From: an uncultured Lachnospiraceae bacterium
GTDB taxonomy: Bacteria; Bacillota; Clostridia; Lachnospirales; Lachnospiraceae
Assembly (NCBI GenBank): GCA_902489925.1
Contig: CABUBX010000093.1
Span: forward strand, 1-8,553
Reading direction: 5' to 3'
DNA: 8,553 nt
A model generated the notes under the pieces. The model saw nothing but the letters and a program-made list of their open reading frames with translations, had not been told where the DNA came from and searched no databases. Below are positions 5,599-8,553 of the stretch, piece after piece (the first letter of the stretch is position 1; each line of letters starts with the position of its first letter). A program made the position numbers and the translations under genes.

Positions 5599-7221
5599 AT
5601 GAAAAGTTTATTAATTCTCGGAGCCGGCGGCTTTGGCCAGATGGTGAAGGAAACAGCCATGATGTTAGGCTATGAAGATGTTGTTTTTTTAGATGATGCG
5701 GCGAAAGGCCCGGATGTGATTGGAAAGTGCTGTGATTATGTTGTCAAGCATACAGAATATCCGGTAGCTGTTGCAGCCTTTGGCAATAACAGAACACGTC
5801 TTTTTTGGACAGACAAGTTGATTGAGGAGGGCTATGAGGTTCCGGCAATTGTGCATCCGTCAGCAATCGTAAGCCCGAGTGCGGTTCTTGAACAGGGATG
5901 TTTTGTAATGCAGCGTGCTGTTGTCAATACACATACGAGAATTGAGCGTGCGGCGTTAATTAACAGTGGTGCGGTTGTAGACCATGATTCTGTTGTGTGC
6001 CATGGCGCCCATGTGTGCCTTGGCAGTATTGTAAAGGCGAATTGTAAGATTGAGCCAGGGAAAAAGGTTGAAGCCGGGGAGGTTATTTTTTCAACACGAA
6101 GAAAGATTGAGGGTGTGGACAGCCGCAGTCTTGAGGATGCGGTATACGCCTTTGGTTTTGGACCTCAGTGCAGTTATGTGAAGCCTTTTGGCGCGGGGCA
6201 TATCAATGAGACGTATGCGGTCTATATGCCGGGCGAAGATGGTACAGATGAGCCGCTTTATGTACTTCAGAGAGTGAATATTCATGTGTTTAAAAATCCG
6301 GCACAGGTGATGGAGAATATTTTTGGTGTGACGGAGTATTTGCGTGACGTGATTCGCCGTGAAGGCGGCGATTTGGACAGGGAAACTTTGTCTTATATTA
6401 AAACCAAAAGCGGCGATACATATTTTGAGGATGATGAAGGTCAGCCGTGGCGCTGCCTGAATTATGTGGCAAATTCAGTATGTTATCAGCTTGTGGAAAG
6501 GCCGGAACAGTTTTACCAGTCGGCAAAAAGTTTTGGACACTTTTTGAAGCAGCTTGGCGATTATCCGGCTGAAAGTCTTCATGAGACAATTCCCCAGTTT
6601 CATGATACAGTAAAGCGTTTCAATGATTTTGCGGCAGCGGTAAAGAAGGATGTGAAGAACAGGGGACGTTTGTGCCGTTCTGAAATTGATTTTGCCCTTG
6701 CAAGAAAAGATGACTGCGGTGTATTGATGGAACAGCTTAAAGAAGGACTTTTGCCGCTGCGCGTGACACATAACGATACGAAGCTTAACAATATTTTGTT
6801 TGATGCAGATACAGGTGAGGGACTTTGCATTATTGATTTAGACACGATTATGCCGGGACTTGCAGCCAATGATTTTGGTGATTCCATTCGTTTTGGCGCT
6901 TCGACAGCCGAGGAGGATGAGAGAAATCTTGATAAGGTGCATTTTGATATTCACTTGTATGAGCTTTATGTGAAAGGATATCTTGAGATGGCAAAGGATG
7001 TGCTGACACCGGCTGAGATTGAAAGTCTGCCATGGGGCGCAAGATTGATGACCCTTGAGTGCGGTATGCGATTCCTTACAGATTTTCTTCAGGGAGATGT
7101 CTACTTTAAGACAGCCTATCCTGAACACAATCTTGTACGCGCAAGGACTCAGTTCAGACTTGTTAAGGAGATGGAAGAACAGTTTGATGTGATGTGTGAC
7201 CTTGTAAAGAAATATCAGTAG
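5599..7221 (+). CDS. Fusion of PglD/NeuD-like sugar acyltransferase and NahK-like N-acetylhexosamine 1-kinase
   Basis: This is a single uninterrupted 540-residue protein with two enzyme-like halves. Residues 1-80 form the Rossmann-like sugar-binding domain of the PglD/NeuD family, beginning LLILGAGGFGQ. Residues about 84-163 are left-handed beta-helix hexapeptide repeats, with the family's catalytic-base histidine conserved as VVDHDS (H129). The helix stops early: the last coils and the GNPA-type ending of stand-alone PglD are missing. Residues about 180-540 match APH/choline-kinase-fold hexosamine kinases like bifidobacterial NahK: PFGAGHINETY (196-206), YVLQRVN (221-227), Brenner motif HNDTKLNN (H391, D393, N398) and metal-binding IIDLD (D413). 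The kinase half should phosphorylate C1 of a free N-acetylhexosamine using ATP in the cytoplasm. The other half could N- or O-acetylate an amino sugar with acetyl-CoA. A bifunctional salvage enzyme is my inference. The kinase assignment is firmer than its exact substrate. A terminator follows. Confidence 0.87.
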   Translation: MKSLLILGAGGFGQMVKETAMMLGYEDVVFLDDAAKGPDVIGKCCDYVVKHTEYPVAVAAFGNNRTRLFWTDKLIEEGYEVPAIVHPSAIVSPSAVLEQGCFVMQRAVVNTHTRIERAALINSGAVVDHDSVVCHGAHVCLGSIVKANCKIEPGKKVEAGEVIFSTRRKIEGVDSRSLEDAVYAFGFGPQCSYVKPFGAGHINETYAVYMPGEDGTDEPLYVLQRVNIHVFKNPAQVMENIFGVTEYLRDVIRREGGDLDRETLSYIKTKSGDTYFEDDEGQPWRCLNYVANSVCYQLVERPEQFYQSAKSFGHFLKQLGDYPAESLHETIPQFHDTVKRFNDFAAAVKKDVKNRGRLCRSEIDFALARKDDCGVLMEQLKEGLLPLRVTHNDTKLNNILFDADTGEGLCIIDLDTIMPGLAANDFGDSIRFGASTAEEDERNLDKVHFDIHLYELYVKGYLEMAKDVLTPAEIESLPWGARLMTLECGMRFLTDFLQGDVYFKTAYPEHNLVRARTQFRLVKEMEEQFDVMCDLVKKYQ

Positions 7222-7248
7222 TTAAATATAGGTATAAAGTCATGTTGC

Positions 7249-7284
7249 TGCCGCCATTCCCCAAAAGGGAGTGGCGGCATTTTT
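7249..7284 (+). terminator. Strong intrinsic terminator after the fusion gene
   Basis: TGCCGCCA (7249-7256) pairs perfectly with TGGCGGCA (7272-7279). The stem continues inward through TTCCC/GGGAG with one G-T pair, giving 13 pairs around a CAAAA loop, and T(5) follows at 7280-7284. It begins 27 bases after the stop codon and separates the fusion gene from glmM. Confidence 0.93.
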
Positions 7285-7339
7285 GTCGCTTTTGACGATT
7301 TTTTTTCTCATACGAAAAAAATTTAATGAATTTTATTAA

Positions 7340-7368
7340 TTTACAGTGCTGCAAAAACAATGTATAAT
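7340..7368 (+). promoter_or_regulatory. Sigma-A-type promoter for glmM
   Basis: TTTACA at 7340-7345 (one mismatch from TTGACA) and a perfect TATAAT at 7363-7368 are separated by the ideal 17 bases, in a very A/T-rich region just downstream of a terminator. The predicted leader is about 65 bases and A-rich (7375-7439). It contains GTGCA repeats but no structure that I recognise as a riboswitch or glmS-type ribozyme. glmM therefore probably starts its own transcription unit. Confidence 0.8.
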
Positions 7369-7439
7369 AAACAAAAATGCAAAAAAAAGAGCCAAAAGTG
7401 CAAATTGTGCATGAGGTTAAGTTGAAGGAGTACATAAAT

Positions 7440-8553
7440 ATGGGAAAATATTTTGGAACAGATGGCTTCCGCGGAGAAGCAAATGTGACGCTGACGGCTG
7501 AACATGCCTATAAAATCGGACGCTTTATCGGCTGGTATTATGAGCAGAAGAAGAAAAATAAAGAGCGGTGTAAAGTTCTTATAGGAAAGGATACACGGCT
7601 TTCCTCCTATATGTTTGAGTTTTCCTTAGTGTCGGGTATTACGGCCTCCGGGGCGGATGTTTATCTGATGCATGTGACAACAACGCCGTCTGTGGCCTAT
7701 ATTGTTCGTACCCACAATATGGATTGCGGAATTATGATTTCTGCTAGCCATAATCCTTACACAGATAATGGTATTAAGCTGATTAATGAGTATGGCGAGA
7801 AGATGGATGAGGATACGATTTTGAAGGTTGAAGCCTATATTGACGGTATTTCCGGGGAAATTGCGATGGCGCGTCGGGAAGCAATCGGCCGGACTGTGGA
7901 TTATTCAAAGGGCAGAGATGAGTATATGCATTTTTTGGAATCTTTGGCTATAAAGTCTTTTAAAGGCAAACGAATTGGTCTTGACTGTGCCAACGGCAGC
8001 GCGTGGATGATTGCACAGCGGGTTTTTAATAACCTTGGGGCACAGACGTTTGTGATTAATAATCAGCCCGACGGCAGCAATATTAATACAGACTGCGGTT
8101 CAACACATATTGAAGGACTTCAGTCTTTTGTAAAGAAAAATCATCTGGATGCCGGTTTTGCCTTTGACGGCGATGCAGACCGCTGTCTTGCTGTCGATGA
8201 GGATGGAAAGCTTGTGGACGGTGATGCGATGATTTATATTTACGGGCGCTATTTGAAGGAGAGAGGCAAGCTTGTCGGCAATAAGGTTGTGACAACGGTG
8301 ATGTCTAATTTTGGCCTTTATAAGGCTTTGGATGAGATTGGCATCGAGTATGAAAAAACTGCTGTCGGCGATAAGTATGTCTATGAAAATATGTCTGCCA
8401 ACGGCTATCGCATCGGCGGTGAGCAGTCGGGTCATATTATTTTCAGAAAATATGCGACAACCGGCGACGGTATTTTGACTGCGATTAAGATGATGGAGGT
8501 CATGCTTGTCAAGGACATGCCGCTTTCACAGCTGGCAGCACCATTTAAAGTTT
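7440..8553 (+). CDS. glmM: Phosphoglucosamine mutase GlmM (3' end outside the window)
   Basis: GlmM interconverts glucosamine-6-phosphate and glucosamine-1-phosphate, the step that feeds GlmU and UDP-GlcNAc for peptidoglycan and surface glycans. The first 371 codons are present, out of roughly 445-450 usual for the family. The protein opens with GKYFGTDGFRGEAN. It has the phosphoserine loop ISASHNP (100-106) with S103 as the phosphorylated residue, the magnesium loop DGDADR (243-248) and the sugar-binding loop GGEQSGH (327-332). The C-terminal phosphate-binding domain with the RxSGTEP motif lies beyond the edge. The start is set by AAGGAG at 7425-7430, 9 bases upstream, and by the family's conserved first residues. 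It has its own promoter and follows a terminator. A GlmM paralogue dedicated to this locus cannot be excluded, but the GTDGxRG and GEQSGH forms favour GlmM over phosphomannomutases. Confidence 0.9.
   Translation, partial: MGKYFGTDGFRGEANVTLTAEHAYKIGRFIGWYYEQKKKNKERCKVLIGKDTRLSSYMFEFSLVSGITASGADVYLMHVTTTPSVAYIVRTHNMDCGIMISASHNPYTDNGIKLINEYGEKMDEDTILKVEAYIDGISGEIAMARREAIGRTVDYSKGRDEYMHFLESLAIKSFKGKRIGLDCANGSAWMIAQRVFNNLGAQTFVINNQPDGSNINTDCGSTHIEGLQSFVKKNHLDAGFAFDGDADRCLAVDEDGKLVDGDAMIYIYGRYLKERGKLVGNKVVTTVMSNFGLYKALDEIGIEYEKTAVGDKYVYENMSANGYRIGGEQSGHIIFRKYATTGDGILTAIKMMEVMLVKDMPLSQLAAPFKV

Noticed and set aside
7163..7435. 90-codon minus-strand open frame across the intergenic region before glmM
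   Set aside because: It runs through the perfect terminator hairpin and the promoter, and its translation is low-complexity with no domain resemblance.
8100..8435. 111-codon open frame on the minus strand within glmM
   Set aside because: It is antisense to conserved GlmM motifs (DGDADR, GEQSGH) and shows no recognisable family sequence.
1..8553. tRNA, rRNA, CRISPR, insertion sequence or attachment-site repeats
   Set aside because: Reading both strands showed no clover-leaf genes, spaced direct-repeat arrays, transposase motifs or terminal inverted repeats.

Overview
The window reads as chromosomal DNA of a low-to-moderate G+C Gram-positive anaerobe, most likely a Clostridia/Lachnospiraceae-type gut bacterium. 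This is inferred from strong AGGAGG-type ribosome binding sites, G+C near 40-45% in the lines I sampled, sigma-A-like promoter sequence, intrinsic terminators with T tracts, and protein sequence style; no marker gene fixes the taxon. All six genes lie on the + strand. No RNA gene, CRISPR array, IS element or integrase was seen, and no gene-free stretch exceeds 300 bases (the longest is 7222-7439).

Bases 1-4745 look like the end of a surface-glycan operon. A capF-type reductase (29-1252) and a capG/fnlC-type UDP-HexNAc 2-epimerase (1278-2435) are the last two steps of the route UDP-GlcNAc to UDP-N-acetyl-L-fucosamine. The first enzyme, a CapE/FnlA-type dehydratase, would be expected just upstream, outside the window. 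Next comes a membrane-anchored subtilisin-like protease with a propeptide-like segment and an unrecognised C-terminal domain (2493-4688). A hairpin plus T-run closes this unit at 4709-4745.

Bases 4746-7284 hold a chloramphenicol-acetyltransferase-fold protein with the HHxxxDG motif but a substituted Ser148-equivalent position (4850-5497). After it comes an unusual single-frame fusion (5599-7221). Its N-terminal part is a PglD/NeuD-like sugar acyltransferase (Rossmann-like domain plus a shortened hexapeptide beta-helix), and its C-terminal part is a NahK-like N-acetylhexosamine 1-kinase of the APH/choline-kinase fold. A strong intrinsic terminator follows at 7249-7284.

Bases 7285-8553 start a new transcription unit. 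A near-consensus sigma-A promoter (7340-7368) precedes a glmM phosphoglucosamine mutase that runs off the right edge of the window.

Together the genes concern amino-sugar supply for a surface polysaccharide. GlmM makes GlcN-1-P for UDP-GlcNAc, the fusion kinase could salvage free HexNAc into HexNAc-1-P, and CapF/CapG divert UDP-GlcNAc into UDP-L-FucNAc. The protease may mature or prune surface proteins. The most unusual items are the acyltransferase-kinase fusion and the anchored subtilase embedded in the sugar operon.
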